From the NCBI GenBank assembly GCA_015055525.1, contig SVHZ01000006.1, positions 1 to 62,732 on the forward strand: DNA of 62,732 nt, given 5' to 3'. Of this stretch, positions 43,301 through 50,474 are shown piece after piece. Positions within the stretch are counted from its first letter, which is position 1; every line of letters starts with the position of its first letter. The notes under the pieces were generated by a model. The model was not told where the DNA came from. It ran no database searches and saw nothing but the letters and a program-made list of their open reading frames with translations. Position numbers and translations under genes: made by a program. The DNA comes from Clostridiales bacterium (GTDB lineage Bacteria > Bacillota > Clostridia > Christensenellales > Borkfalkiaceae).

Positions 43301-44827
43301 TTATTTTTCGTCTGAATATTTAATATTCTTAACTTCGTCAAAAGTATCAGTTATTTCTTTTGAAGGTTCTTTAGTGAGTAATGAAACGACTATTGCAACG
43401 ATTAAACCAGCGATAAATCCTGGGATAATTTCGTAAAGACCAATAGGAAGTAAATACTTACCTATAACGTAAGTCCAAAGAACGGAAACTGCAAAACCCG
43501 TGATGATTGAAGATACAGCGCCCTTGAAGTTTAAGCGACGGAAATAAAGCGAAAGTAAAATTACAGGACCGAACGCCGAACCGAAGATTGCCCATGCGTT
43601 AGAAACTAAATCCATAATACCACCCGTACCTGGGAGCAACGCTATAACGAGCGCAACCGCCAAAATAACGGCAACTGCAATTCTACCAACCAATAAAACC
43701 TTTTTATCGCTAGCGTCTTTCTTTATTGCAGTCTTGTAAATATCACTTGCAAACGCACTTGAAGATGCTAAAAGTTGACTGTCCGCCGTGGACATTGATG
43801 CCGCCATAATCGCAGAGATTAAAACGCCTGATAATAAACCTGGAACAATTGCTCTAGCAAGCATAATAAATACTTGTTCGCTATTTCCAGCATTGATAAC
43901 GTCTCCAAAATATTGATGAGCAACTAAACCTACAACTGACGCCATAATGCAAATAATCGTAGTCCACGCGCTACCAACGATTTGAGATTTTCTCATTTCC
44001 TTTTCACTCTTTATAGACATATATCTAATAAGAATATGAGGCATACCAAAGTAACCTAATCCCCAACCAAGACCAGAGATAATATCAATAATACTTTGAC
44101 CGTCAAACTTACCGCTTGATAAAAGATTATAGTAGTTTTCAGAAGTGATAACCGTGCCGATTGCAGTAAAACTTTCGCCGTTGATTATGAACAACGCAAT
44201 TATAGGAAGGAGCATTAATGCGCCGAGCATCAATAAACCTTGGAAGAAGTCAGTCCAACAAACAGCGTTGAAACCGCCAAGCAAAGTGTAAACCCCGATA
44301 ACTACCGCAGCAATAACCATACCCCAAGTTTGATCGATAGCGCCACCTGTTACCGTATAGAACAACGTTCCGCAAGCAGAAATTGAAGACGCGGTGTAAA
44401 TACAGTATGCAATAACGAAAATTACTGCGCAAGTAACTCGCATAACCGGGCTTTTTGAATTAAATCTATTTGAAAGATATTCTGGAATAGTAATAGCGTC
44501 GCCAGCCTTAATAGCATAACGCCTAAGCTTTGGAGCAACAAATATCCAAGCGCAGATAGTTCCGATAATAAGACCAACGGAAATCCAAACTTGACCCATG
44601 CCAAGCAAACAAATTGCACCTGGAAGACCCATAAGCACCCACGCGCTCATATCCGAAGCGCCTGCTGATAAAGCGGCAACTAATCCGCCCATGTTTCTTC
44701 CGCCGATAAAGTATTCTTTTTCGCCTGCGTTTTTAGTCTTCATAAAGAAGTAAATACCAACGCCAAGAACTATAACGAAATACAAAACGAAAGCGAGTAT
44801 TTCAAAAACTTTTTGAGCAATCGTCAT
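43301..44827 (-). CDS. putP: Sodium:proline symporter (SSS family)
   Basis: 508 residues, 13 membrane helices expected. Family features are the helix 1 segment FYFVIVLGVG-type start, EYFIGGRNMGGLVAALSAGASDMSAW, the TLLGGFNAVCWTDFFQ loop and MAASMSTADSQLLASSSAFASDIYK, which hold sodium and substrate contacts. It imports proline with sodium. It has its own promoter and terminator. Confidence 0.94.
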   Translation of the reverse strand: MTIAQKVFEILAFVLYFVIVLGVGIYFFMKTKNAGEKEYFIGGRNMGGLVAALSAGASDMSAWVLMGLPGAICLLGMGQVWISVGLIIGTICAWIFVAPKLRRYAIKAGDAITIPEYLSNRFNSKSPVMRVTCAVIFVIAYCIYTASSISACGTLFYTVTGGAIDQTWGMVIAAVVIGVYTLLGGFNAVCWTDFFQGLLMLGALMLLPIIALFIINGESFTAIGTVITSENYYNLLSSGKFDGQSIIDIISGLGWGLGYFGMPHILIRYMSIKSEKEMRKSQIVGSAWTTIICIMASVVGLVAHQYFGDVINAGNSEQVFIMLARAIVPGLLSGVLISAIMAASMSTADSQLLASSSAFASDIYKTAIKKDASDKKVLLVGRIAVAVILAVALVIALLPGTGGIMDLVSNAWAIFGSAFGPVILLSLYFRRLNFKGAVSSIITGFAVSVLWTYVIGKYLLPIGLYEIIPGFIAGLIVAIVVSLLTKEPSKEITDTFDEVKNIKYSDEK

Positions 44828-44862
44828 ACAAAAACTCCTTTTGTAATTAATAATATTTATAA

Positions 44863-44891
44863 AGTATAATACAAAACACTAAAAAAATCAA
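44863..44891 (-). promoter_or_regulatory. Promoter of putP
   Basis: TTGATT (44886-44891), 17 bases, TATACT (44863-44868), then AAAAGGAG before the start. Confidence 0.75.
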
Positions 44892-44910
44892 TTAAATACG
44901 CGCGATAATT

Positions 44911-44939
44911 AAAAAAACCTATCGGCTTTGATAGGTTTA
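44911..44939 (-). terminator. Terminator after the serine protease lipoprotein
   Basis: AAACCTATC and GATAGGTTT arms with a six-base loop, followed by seven T on the minus strand. Confidence 0.87.
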
Positions 44940-44974
44940 ATTAAGTAAAATTGCATATTTATCAGTTTTATTCA

Positions 44975-45754
44975 TTATTTTTGCATATTAATAAATTCAA
45001 CAACCCTGTCAATAGGAATTGCAAAACCGGTAACAAACTTTTTGTCTTTATCAACTTTAGCGGCGTAATTTATACCGCAAATGCGATAATTTTTATCGAG
45101 CAACACCCCGCCAGAAGAACCGCTATCCATATACGCATCGTGTTCAATAACTGCAAAAGTTACGTTAGACATTTCCTTTGAAAAGCCTTCTGCCAAAGTA
45201 ATTTGCTCGTATGACTTAACCGTTCCAAAGGTAACTGCGTTATCAATTCCCAAAGGGCTACCAAACGATATAATCATATCGCCGACGTGCGGATTAGAGT
45301 TTGCAAAAGATAAAACGCTATACTCTTTATAACTTGTAAAACTAATTACCGCCAAATCGTAATCGGCGCTTGAAAATTCAACCTTTGCAATAAAATGCTC
45401 ACCGTAACAATCGTGAACAGTGTATTCAAAATAACGGCCGACGTCATCTCTATAAATTACGTGATTGTTAGTTAACGCATAATAAATATAACCTTCTGAT
45501 AAACTTTGTTTTTTGAAGATTATTCCGCTACCGTGAGAAATTGATTCGTTAACTCTTTCCCCATAAAAAGTTTTATCGTAAACTGACAAATTTACCGCAA
45601 TATTCGCCGTTATTATCTTTTCATTGTAAACGCCGTTAACAAGATCGTGCGCGGTGTAATCATCGCCGAGCGGTAACATTTTGCACGCCGTAAAAGAAAG
45701 GGCAACGACAGTTACTATTATAGCGCTTAATATTTTAGTAAACAATTTTTTCAT
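44975..45754 (-). CDS. Trypsin-like serine protease lipoprotein (S1C/HtrA-like, no PDZ)
   Basis: 259 residues from the ATG at 45754. A signal peptide with lipobox (KKLF..ALSFTAC) makes it a surface lipoprotein. The triad is readable: His in LTNNHVIY, Asp in SADYDLAVISF, Ser in YMDSGSSGGVLL. There is no PDZ domain, so it is shorter than HtrA. The TATAAT of its best promoter (45761-45766) lies only six bases before the ATG and no Shine-Dalgarno fits, so the mRNA may be leaderless. The alternative ATG at 45769 lies inside the -10 region. Confidence 0.85.
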   Translation of the reverse strand: MKKLFTKILSAIIVTVVALSFTACKMLPLGDDYTAHDLVNGVYNEKIITANIAVNLSVYDKTFYGERVNESISHGSGIIFKKQSLSEGYIYYALTNNHVIYRDDVGRYFEYTVHDCYGEHFIAKVEFSSADYDLAVISFTSYKEYSVLSFANSNPHVGDMIISFGSPLGIDNAVTFGTVKSYEQITLAEGFSKEMSNVTFAVIEHDAYMDSGSSGGVLLDKNYRICGINYAAKVDKDKKFVTGFAIPIDRVVEFINMQK

Positions 45755-45760
45755 AGTGAT

Positions 45761-45789
45761 ATTATACATTAAAAAAGGGAGTTTTTCAA
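45761..45789 (-). promoter_or_regulatory. Promoter of the serine protease lipoprotein
   Basis: TTGAAA (45784-45789), 17 bases, TATAAT (45761-45766). A start seven bases downstream would fall on the A of the ATG at 45754. It overlaps the terminator of the upstream gene. Confidence 0.72.
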
Positions 45790-45797
45790 CCCCCTTT
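45771..45797 (-). terminator. Terminator after the OFA transporter
   Basis: RNA-sense GGGGGUU and AACUCCC arms (one G-U), a short A-rich loop and six U. It overlaps the protease promoter. Confidence 0.78.
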
Positions 45798-45802
45798 TAA
45801 TT

Positions 45803-47020
45803 TTATTCTTCTATTTTTTTGGTAGTTTTAATAAGCAAGAAACTAATGAGAGTTGCAACTGCATACATTATAACCGTAAAGATTAAAACGTTTGAATAAC
45901 TACCCGTTTTAGAAACGATTAAATCTGCAATTTGGTTACCTGTTAAACCAGCAATTGCCCACGCAGATAACGCAATACCGTGAATTGATGAGATTTTACC
46001 CATTCCGTAAACGTCTGAAAGGAGAGTTGGAAGGTTACTAAAACCACCGCCGTAACCTGCGTTTACAACGAGTAATAACGCAACTGCTATAATAAGAGCA
46101 AAAGTATTGCCACCGTTGAGAGCGCCCGTTAATAACGCAACTAACGTAAACGCAATTTCACTTATTAAAATGATTTTATAAACGGTGTTACGGCTCTTTA
46201 ATTTATCGCCGATAGCAGAATAACCAAGCCTACCACCTGCGTTCAAAAGACCTGTAATCGTGCAAAGCAACGCAGAAACAGAGCCTAAGCCAATAGCGGT
46301 ATAAATGTATTTTTCTTGAGAGATAAGCGCTAAACCGCAAGTGATGTTAATGTAGAAAATAAGCCAAATACCAATGAATTTTACGTCGAAGAAAATTTTG
46401 AAACGAGCGAAAAATTCTTTAACGCTAATCTTTTCATGAGATTCAACCCAACCTTCAGGTTTTTTGAGAAGTAAATGACCAACGAACATCATTACAAACC
46501 AAATTGCACCTAAGATATAGAAAGAAAATTCAAGCCCAACGAGAGATAAAAGCCACTCTATAATGGGTGAGAAGATCATCTTTGCAGCGCCGAAACCAGC
46601 AACCGCCAAACCCGTTGCTAAACCTTTTTTATCACTAAACCAAAGCATTAAGGTTTTAACTGGCGAAAGATAACCTAAGCCTAAACCAAAGCCCATGATA
46701 ACGCCGTAGAATAATAAAACTAATACTTCACTACCAATTCTAACTGCAAAACCCGTTCCAACGATACCAATAGTAAAGCAAAGAGTTGCAATTAAACTTG
46801 CCTTGTGAATATCCTTTTCAACAAAGTTGCCAAGGAAGGCAGCGCTCATACCAAGGAAGAAGATTGCCAAACTGAACGCCCAACCGAGAACGTCCATATT
46901 AAAATCTAATCCCTTAAATGATGAACTGAATATAGACCAGCAATATACCGTACCAATACTTGCGTGAAGTAAAAGCGCAGGTATAGCCGCCCTTGTCCAT
47001 TTATTAGAACATTTAGCCAT
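45803..47020 (-). CDS. MFS transporter, OFA (oxalate/formate antiporter) family
   Basis: 405 residues, 12 membrane helices. Seen features are LLHASIGTVYCWSIFSSSF at the start, GFGLGLGYLSPV near residue 110 and a C-terminal GYGGGFSNLPTLLSDVYG with SIHG, all characteristic of the OFA branch. It exchanges or imports a small organic acid; substrates in the family include oxalate, formate, lactate and others, so I leave it open. A TTGACT-17-TATAAT promoter is at 47056-47084. Confidence 0.85.
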   Translation of the reverse strand: MAKCSNKWTRAAIPALLLHASIGTVYCWSIFSSSFKGLDFNMDVLGWAFSLAIFFLGMSAAFLGNFVEKDIHKASLIATLCFTIGIVGTGFAVRIGSEVLVLLFYGVIMGFGLGLGYLSPVKTLMLWFSDKKGLATGLAVAGFGAAKMIFSPIIEWLLSLVGLEFSFYILGAIWFVMMFVGHLLLKKPEGWVESHEKISVKEFFARFKIFFDVKFIGIWLIFYINITCGLALISQEKYIYTAIGLGSVSALLCTITGLLNAGGRLGYSAIGDKLKSRNTVYKIILISEIAFTLVALLTGALNGGNTFALIIAVALLLVVNAGYGGGFSNLPTLLSDVYGMGKISSIHGIALSAWAIAGLTGNQIADLIVSKTGSYSNVLIFTVIMYAVATLISFLLIKTTKKIEE

Positions 47021-47055
47021 AATTAAAATTCTCCTATGTTTTCACACAATTTTTA

Positions 47056-47084
47056 ATTATACTCTGATAAGTTCCATAAGTCAA
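47056..47084 (-). promoter_or_regulatory. Promoter of the OFA transporter
   Basis: TTGACT (47079-47084), 17 bases, TATAAT (47056-47061), with an AGGAG site before the ATG at 47020. Confidence 0.82.
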
Positions 47085-47092
47085 ATATTTTA

Positions 47093-47121
47093 ATAAAAAA
47101 AACGGAGTTTAGACTCCGTTA
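47093..47121 (-). terminator. Terminator after the DtxR-family gene
   Basis: AACGGAGT and ACTCCGTT arms with a four-base loop and eight T on the minus strand; it overlaps the stop codon. Confidence 0.87.
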
Positions 47122-47481
47122 TTTTTTTATTGAATTTTTAAGTATTTCGAACAAGTCTTTAGTGATAACGTGTTCAACTCTGCACGCGTTTTCTTCGGCA
47201 ACTTCCTTGCTTGCGCCAAGATCAATAAACACTTGCGTCATAACGCTGTGGCGTTCTTGAACTTCGTTCGCCCTATCGTAACCTGCTTCGGTAAAATTGA
47301 TCTCACCGTTTTTACCGATTGTGATATACTCCTTTTTAAGCAAGAGATTTACCGCCCTTGATACGCTTGGACGAGAGTAATTAAGTTCCGTTGCCACGTC
47401 AACCGATCTAACGATTGAGAGTTTCTTTTTAAGTACCAATATCGTTTCAAGGTACGTTTCTTCAGATTCACGGTATTTCAT
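47119..47481 (-). CDS. DtxR/MntR-family metal-dependent repressor
   Basis: 120 residues. A winged helix (ESEETYLETILVL, VDVATELNYSRPSVSRAVNLL) is followed by the dimerisation and metal-binding helices (ERHSVMTQVFIDLG, ENACRVEHVITKDLF) with the expected Glu, Cys and His ligands. No SH3-like third domain, as in MntR. Next to feoAB and with matching dyads there, it is likely the ferrous-iron repressor of the locus. Its promoter (47490-47518) leaves almost no leader before the ATG. Confidence 0.9.
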   Translation of the reverse strand: MKYRESEETYLETILVLKKKLSIVRSVDVATELNYSRPSVSRAVNLLLKKEYITIGKNGEINFTEAGYDRANEVQERHSVMTQVFIDLGASKEVAEENACRVEHVITKDLFEILKNSIKK

Positions 47482-47489
47482 ATAATAAT

Positions 47490-47518
47490 ATTATATCATA
47501 CCTAATATTTTTTGTAAA
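47490..47518 (-). promoter_or_regulatory. Promoter of the DtxR-family gene
   Basis: TTTACA (47513-47518), 17 bases, TATAAT (47490-47495). A start about seven bases downstream leaves about two bases before the ATG at 47481, suggesting a leaderless transcript. Confidence 0.7.
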
Positions 47519-47522
47519 GACC

Positions 47523-47681
47523 TTAATCGTTTTTATGATTGCAGTCGTTTTTTTTCGCGCAACTGTCTGCATACGGGCAACCTATGCACTTTCTACCCTT
47601 TTTCTTTGAATAAATAAGATATGCTATCGCTCCGCCAACGGCTAAAATAATAACGATTATTGCAATAATCGTTGCAATCAT
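47523..47681 (-). CDS. FeoB-associated Cys-rich membrane protein
   Basis: A 52-residue protein: one membrane helix (MIATIIAIIVIILAVGG) then a basic stretch and a tail with four cysteines in CIGCPYADSC..C spacing. It matches the small FeoB-associated Cys-rich proteins of Firmicutes, thought to act with FeoB in ferrous iron uptake. The ATG overlaps the feoB stop as ATGA. Function of the cysteines, metal or redox, is inferred. Confidence 0.85.
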   Translation of the reverse strand: MIATIIAIIVIILAVGGAIAYLIYSKKKGRKCIGCPYADSCAKKNDCNHKND

Positions 47682-49687
47682 ACTTTTTTACTCTTCCTAT
47701 TTTTAATAATTATACCAGTTAATATGCCTGCAAATGCAATAACTATCGCCCAACCAAGTATCGGCATCCAAACTGCGCCTAAACTGTTACCTGTGAAGAT
47801 TGAACCGAAGAAGAATACAAGGAAAGCAAGTGAGTAGCCCACTCCAAATTGAAATCCTATTGCACCCCAGAACCACTTTCTACTATTAATTTCAGATCTC
47901 ATAGCGCCGATTGCGGCAAAGCAAGGCGGAGTGAAAAGGTTAAACATAAGATACGATAACGCGCTAACGCTAGTTAAACCCAAAACGCTAGCAAGTTCCG
48001 CACTTGACGCGCCCGCTGCGATTGAAAAGTTTTCGCCGTCGATTAAAGCGGTTGAGAAACAAGTTCCAAGCGCGCCTACTACTTCTTCTTTTGCAACGAA
48101 ACCAGCAACGGCTGACGCTGAAAGTTGCCAAGAAACAGTTCCGGTTATTGGCGAGAAGAGATATGCAAACGGAGTTGCAACGTCGTGAAGAATTGAATTT
48201 ATCGGGTCTTCAACGAGCTGGAAGTTCCAACCGAAGTTGAGCATTAAGGTTACTATAAAGTTACATAAAAGGATAATAGTTCCCGCTTTTACTATGTAAG
48301 ACCAACCGCGTTGACACATTGATATTGCGGCTTTTGCAACGCTCGGTCCTTTGTATTCAGGAAGTTCCATAATAAAGAAAGATCTCTTTGCCTTATAACC
48401 TGTGATTAAATTAATTATGAGCGCGCACGCTAAGATTAATAAAATTGCTACGAAATACATCGTTGCGCCCACCCACATAGACTCGCCGAAGAACGCGCCT
48501 GCAAATAACGCAATAACGGGAAGTTTAGCGCCACAAGGCATAAACGGAGCAAGCATAGCAGTTGATCTTCTTTCTCTTTCGTTTTTGATAGTTCTCGACG
48601 CCATAACGCCGGGGATTGCGCAACCCGTTCCTATAACGAAAGGAATAACCGATTTACCAGATAATCCAACCTTTTTGAAAATAGGGTCTAATACTACCGC
48701 CGCTCTTGCCATATAACCGCAGTCTTCAAGCAAAGCAATTAAAAAGTACATTACCATAACGAGCGGTAAAAATCCTACAACCGCGCCAACGCCACCGATA
48801 ATACCGTCAACTATAATCGCGCTAAGCAAAGGTGGAGAGTTTTCAAGCCAACCGCCAACTAATTCGCCGAACATTTCAATAAAGGTTACAAGCCCTGGAA
48901 TTGCAAACCCACTTTCAAACTCATAGCCTTCGGCTATCCATACGCCCGGACCCGCTTGAGAAATCCAGAACACTAAAAACATTACTACTGCAAATATGGG
49001 AATACCAAACCACTTGTTAGTAAGGATTGCGTCAACTTTATCTTGACGGTTTTGGTTTTTAGTGAAAACCTTTCTCGTTTCAACTTCCGTTACTATTTTA
49101 TTAACAAATTCAAAACGATTTCTATCTGCAATTTCAACGGCTTCTTTGTTTGAAAGATCAACTTCTTCGCTATACGGCGCTACTTGACCTTTACCTAAAA
49201 TTTCAACCGCCTTTTTTATAAGTTCTTTAAGCCCACCCTTTTTAGTCGATATTGTTTCAACTACGGGGCAGTTAAGTTTTTTAGATAACTCTAAAGTATT
49301 GATTTCCGTTTCTTTTTTCTTATTAACGTCAGTTTTATTAAGCGCAACTACAACGGGGATATTAAGTTCTAAAAGTTGGGTTGTGAAAAATAAACTACGG
49401 CTTAAATTAGTTGCGTCAACGATATTAATAATAACGTCAGGCGTTTCATTTTTAACGTAGGAACTCGTTACGCTCTCTTCAGATGTAAAGGGGCTCATAG
49501 AATAAGCGCCCGGAAGATCTACAGCAATTAAAGTTTCTTCGCCTTTATAATATTTTTTCTTAATAGCATGCTCTCTCTTATCAACGGTAACGCCTGCCCA
49601 ATTGCCCACCTTTTCACTTCTACCCGTGAGCGCGTTATACATAGTGGTTTTTCCGCTGTTAGGGTTACCTGCAAGTGCAATTCTCAT
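47678..49687 (-). CDS. feoB: Ferrous iron transport protein B
   Basis: 669 residues. An N-terminal G domain (AGNPNSGKTTMYNALTG, GNWAGVTVD, DLPGAYSM, NKTD) and GDI-like helices, followed by a membrane domain with two gates (LEDCGYMARAAVV, GTGCAIPGVMASRT and later CFAAIGAM). It imports Fe(II). It follows feoA with a DtxR-type dyad between them and is coupled to the Cys-rich partner gene. Confidence 0.96.
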   Translation of the reverse strand: MRIALAGNPNSGKTTMYNALTGRSEKVGNWAGVTVDKREHAIKKKYYKGEETLIAVDLPGAYSMSPFTSEESVTSSYVKNETPDVIINIVDATNLSRSLFFTTQLLELNIPVVVALNKTDVNKKKETEINTLELSKKLNCPVVETISTKKGGLKELIKKAVEILGKGQVAPYSEEVDLSNKEAVEIADRNRFEFVNKIVTEVETRKVFTKNQNRQDKVDAILTNKWFGIPIFAVVMFLVFWISQAGPGVWIAEGYEFESGFAIPGLVTFIEMFGELVGGWLENSPPLLSAIIVDGIIGGVGAVVGFLPLVMVMYFLIALLEDCGYMARAAVVLDPIFKKVGLSGKSVIPFVIGTGCAIPGVMASRTIKNERERRSTAMLAPFMPCGAKLPVIALFAGAFFGESMWVGATMYFVAILLILACALIINLITGYKAKRSFFIMELPEYKGPSVAKAAISMCQRGWSYIVKAGTIILLCNFIVTLMLNFGWNFQLVEDPINSILHDVATPFAYLFSPITGTVSWQLSASAVAGFVAKEEVVGALGTCFSTALIDGENFSIAAGASSAELASVLGLTSVSALSYLMFNLFTPPCFAAIGAMRSEINSRKWFWGAIGFQFGVGYSLAFLVFFFGSIFTGNSLGAVWMPILGWAIVIAFAGILTGIIIKNRKSKKV

Positions 49688-49719
49688 TTTTTTACTCCTT
49701 ATATAATATAAACGGATTT

Positions 49720-49735
49720 GTTAGCGGTTGCTAAC
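49720..49735. promoter_or_regulatory. DtxR-type operator dyad between feoA and feoB
   Basis: GTTAGCGGTTGCTAAC: perfect 6-bp arms around four bases, 33-48 bases before the feoB ATG. The TTAGC-N4-GCTAA core is shared with the dyad at 50002-50015. Confidence 0.7.
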
Positions 49736-49762
49736 ATTGTTCCAAAAAAATAATCGCATTGA

Positions 49763-49978
49763 TTATTTTACTAAAATTGCTTCGGCGAGATATTTATCAA
49801 TATTATATCTACCGTCTTTAATAGCAACGACTACGCTATTTTTCAAGCGCGAGATAACGGTTATCGGTTGACCTGAATAACAGCCGAGCGAAAACAAAAA
49901 TGAATTTAGTTCCTCATCGTCAATTTTTATATCTTCAACAATATATTCTTTGCCGATTTCCGCTACGTTTAAGTCCAT
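49763..49978 (-). CDS. feoA: Ferrous iron transport protein A
   Basis: 71 residues, an SH3-like fold, with GCYSGQPITVISRLKNSVVVAIKDGRYNIDKYLAEAILV split here in pieces: GCYSGQPITVIS and DGRYNIDKYLAE. It stimulates FeoB. It is the first feo gene, behind a consensus promoter with a DtxR-type dyad just after the start site. Confidence 0.93.
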   Translation of the reverse strand: MDLNVAEIGKEYIVEDIKIDDEELNSFLFSLGCYSGQPITVISRLKNSVVVAIKDGRYNIDKYLAEAILVK

Positions 49979-50001
49979 AAAATCTCCAAAAGTTTATCTT
50001 G

Positions 50002-50015
50002 TTAGCCATTGCTAA
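50002..50015. promoter_or_regulatory. DtxR-type operator dyad in the feoA leader
   Basis: TTAGCCATTGCTAA on the plus strand, arms TTAGC/GCTAA, centred about ten bases downstream of the predicted start near 50019. A bound repressor there would block the promoter. Confidence 0.72.
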
Positions 50016-50025
50016 TTCCGTGAAT

Positions 50026-50054
50026 ATTATATAATATGGATATATATTTGTCAA
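50026..50054 (-). promoter_or_regulatory. Promoter of the feo operon
   Basis: TTGACA (50049-50054), 17 bases, TATAAT (50026-50031): full consensus. Confidence 0.9.
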
Positions 50055-50090
50055 CTAAATTATTCTAAAATTTTACATTTTTTTTCATTA

Positions 50091-50119
50091 AAAAACCTTG
50101 CTAAACAGCAAGGCTTTAT
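50091..50119 (-). terminator. Terminator upstream of the feo promoter
   Basis: RNA-sense AGCCUUGCU and AGCAAGGUU arms with a short loop and six U. It lies beyond the mini-hairpin array and about 350 bp past the LRR gene's own terminator, so any transcript ending here would be mostly repeat RNA. Confidence 0.8.
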
Positions 50120-50127
50120 AATATAAA

Positions 50128-50243
50128 GTTATATTTTTTATCTATGATAAAAAGTTATATTTTACGCTTAGCGTAAAGTGATATTTGCAAACAACGTTTG
50201 CAAGTGATATTTTTTGACTGCGTCAAAAAGTTACGGATTAAAA
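50128..50243. repeat. Mini-hairpin array with constant 7-nt linkers
   Basis: Four perfect hairpins in a row, each 7-8 bp with a 3-nt loop: TTTTTATC-TAT-GATAAAAA, TTTACGC-TTA-GCGTAAA, TTGCAAAC-AAC-GTTTGCAA and TTTTTGAC-TGC-GTCAAAAA. They are joined exactly by GTTATAT, GTTATAT, GTGATAT and GTGATAT, and the array closes with GTTACGGATTAAAA. The stems differ in sequence but every one is fully complementary. The R1 block begins five bases later. Confidence 0.88.
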
Positions 50244-50247
50244 CTCG

Positions 50248-50436
50248 TTTTAAGACGTTAGAAACAAGTATTTCAAGGCTCGACAAACTCAAAGTTGAGT
50301 TGAAAGATGTTTTAAGGCGTTAGTTGCAAGCATATCAAGGCTCGCGAGAGAGATAGGCTGAGATAGACCTTGTTGGTCATCGAAGTCTATCACTTGAGCA
50401 GAAACAAAGATAGGCGACGCAAATAACGAATTAAAA
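50248..50436. repeat. R1 element with one extra 5' partial unit
   Basis: A partial unit starts at 50248 and a full element spans 50310-50436. The internal stem is GATAGACC/GGTCATC; the outer stem GATAGGCT/AGTCTATC (8 pairs, one G-T). Together with the array it fills the LRR-feoA gap. Confidence 0.84.
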
Positions 50437-50461
50437 AAGCAAGGCGGAAGCCTTGCTTTTT
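50434..50461 (-). terminator. Terminator after the LRR lipoprotein
   Basis: AAAAAGCAAGGC and GCCTTGCTTTTT arms around a short loop, with a T run; the R1 element starts at its foot. Confidence 0.87.
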
Positions 50462-50474
50462 AATGTCCTTAAAA

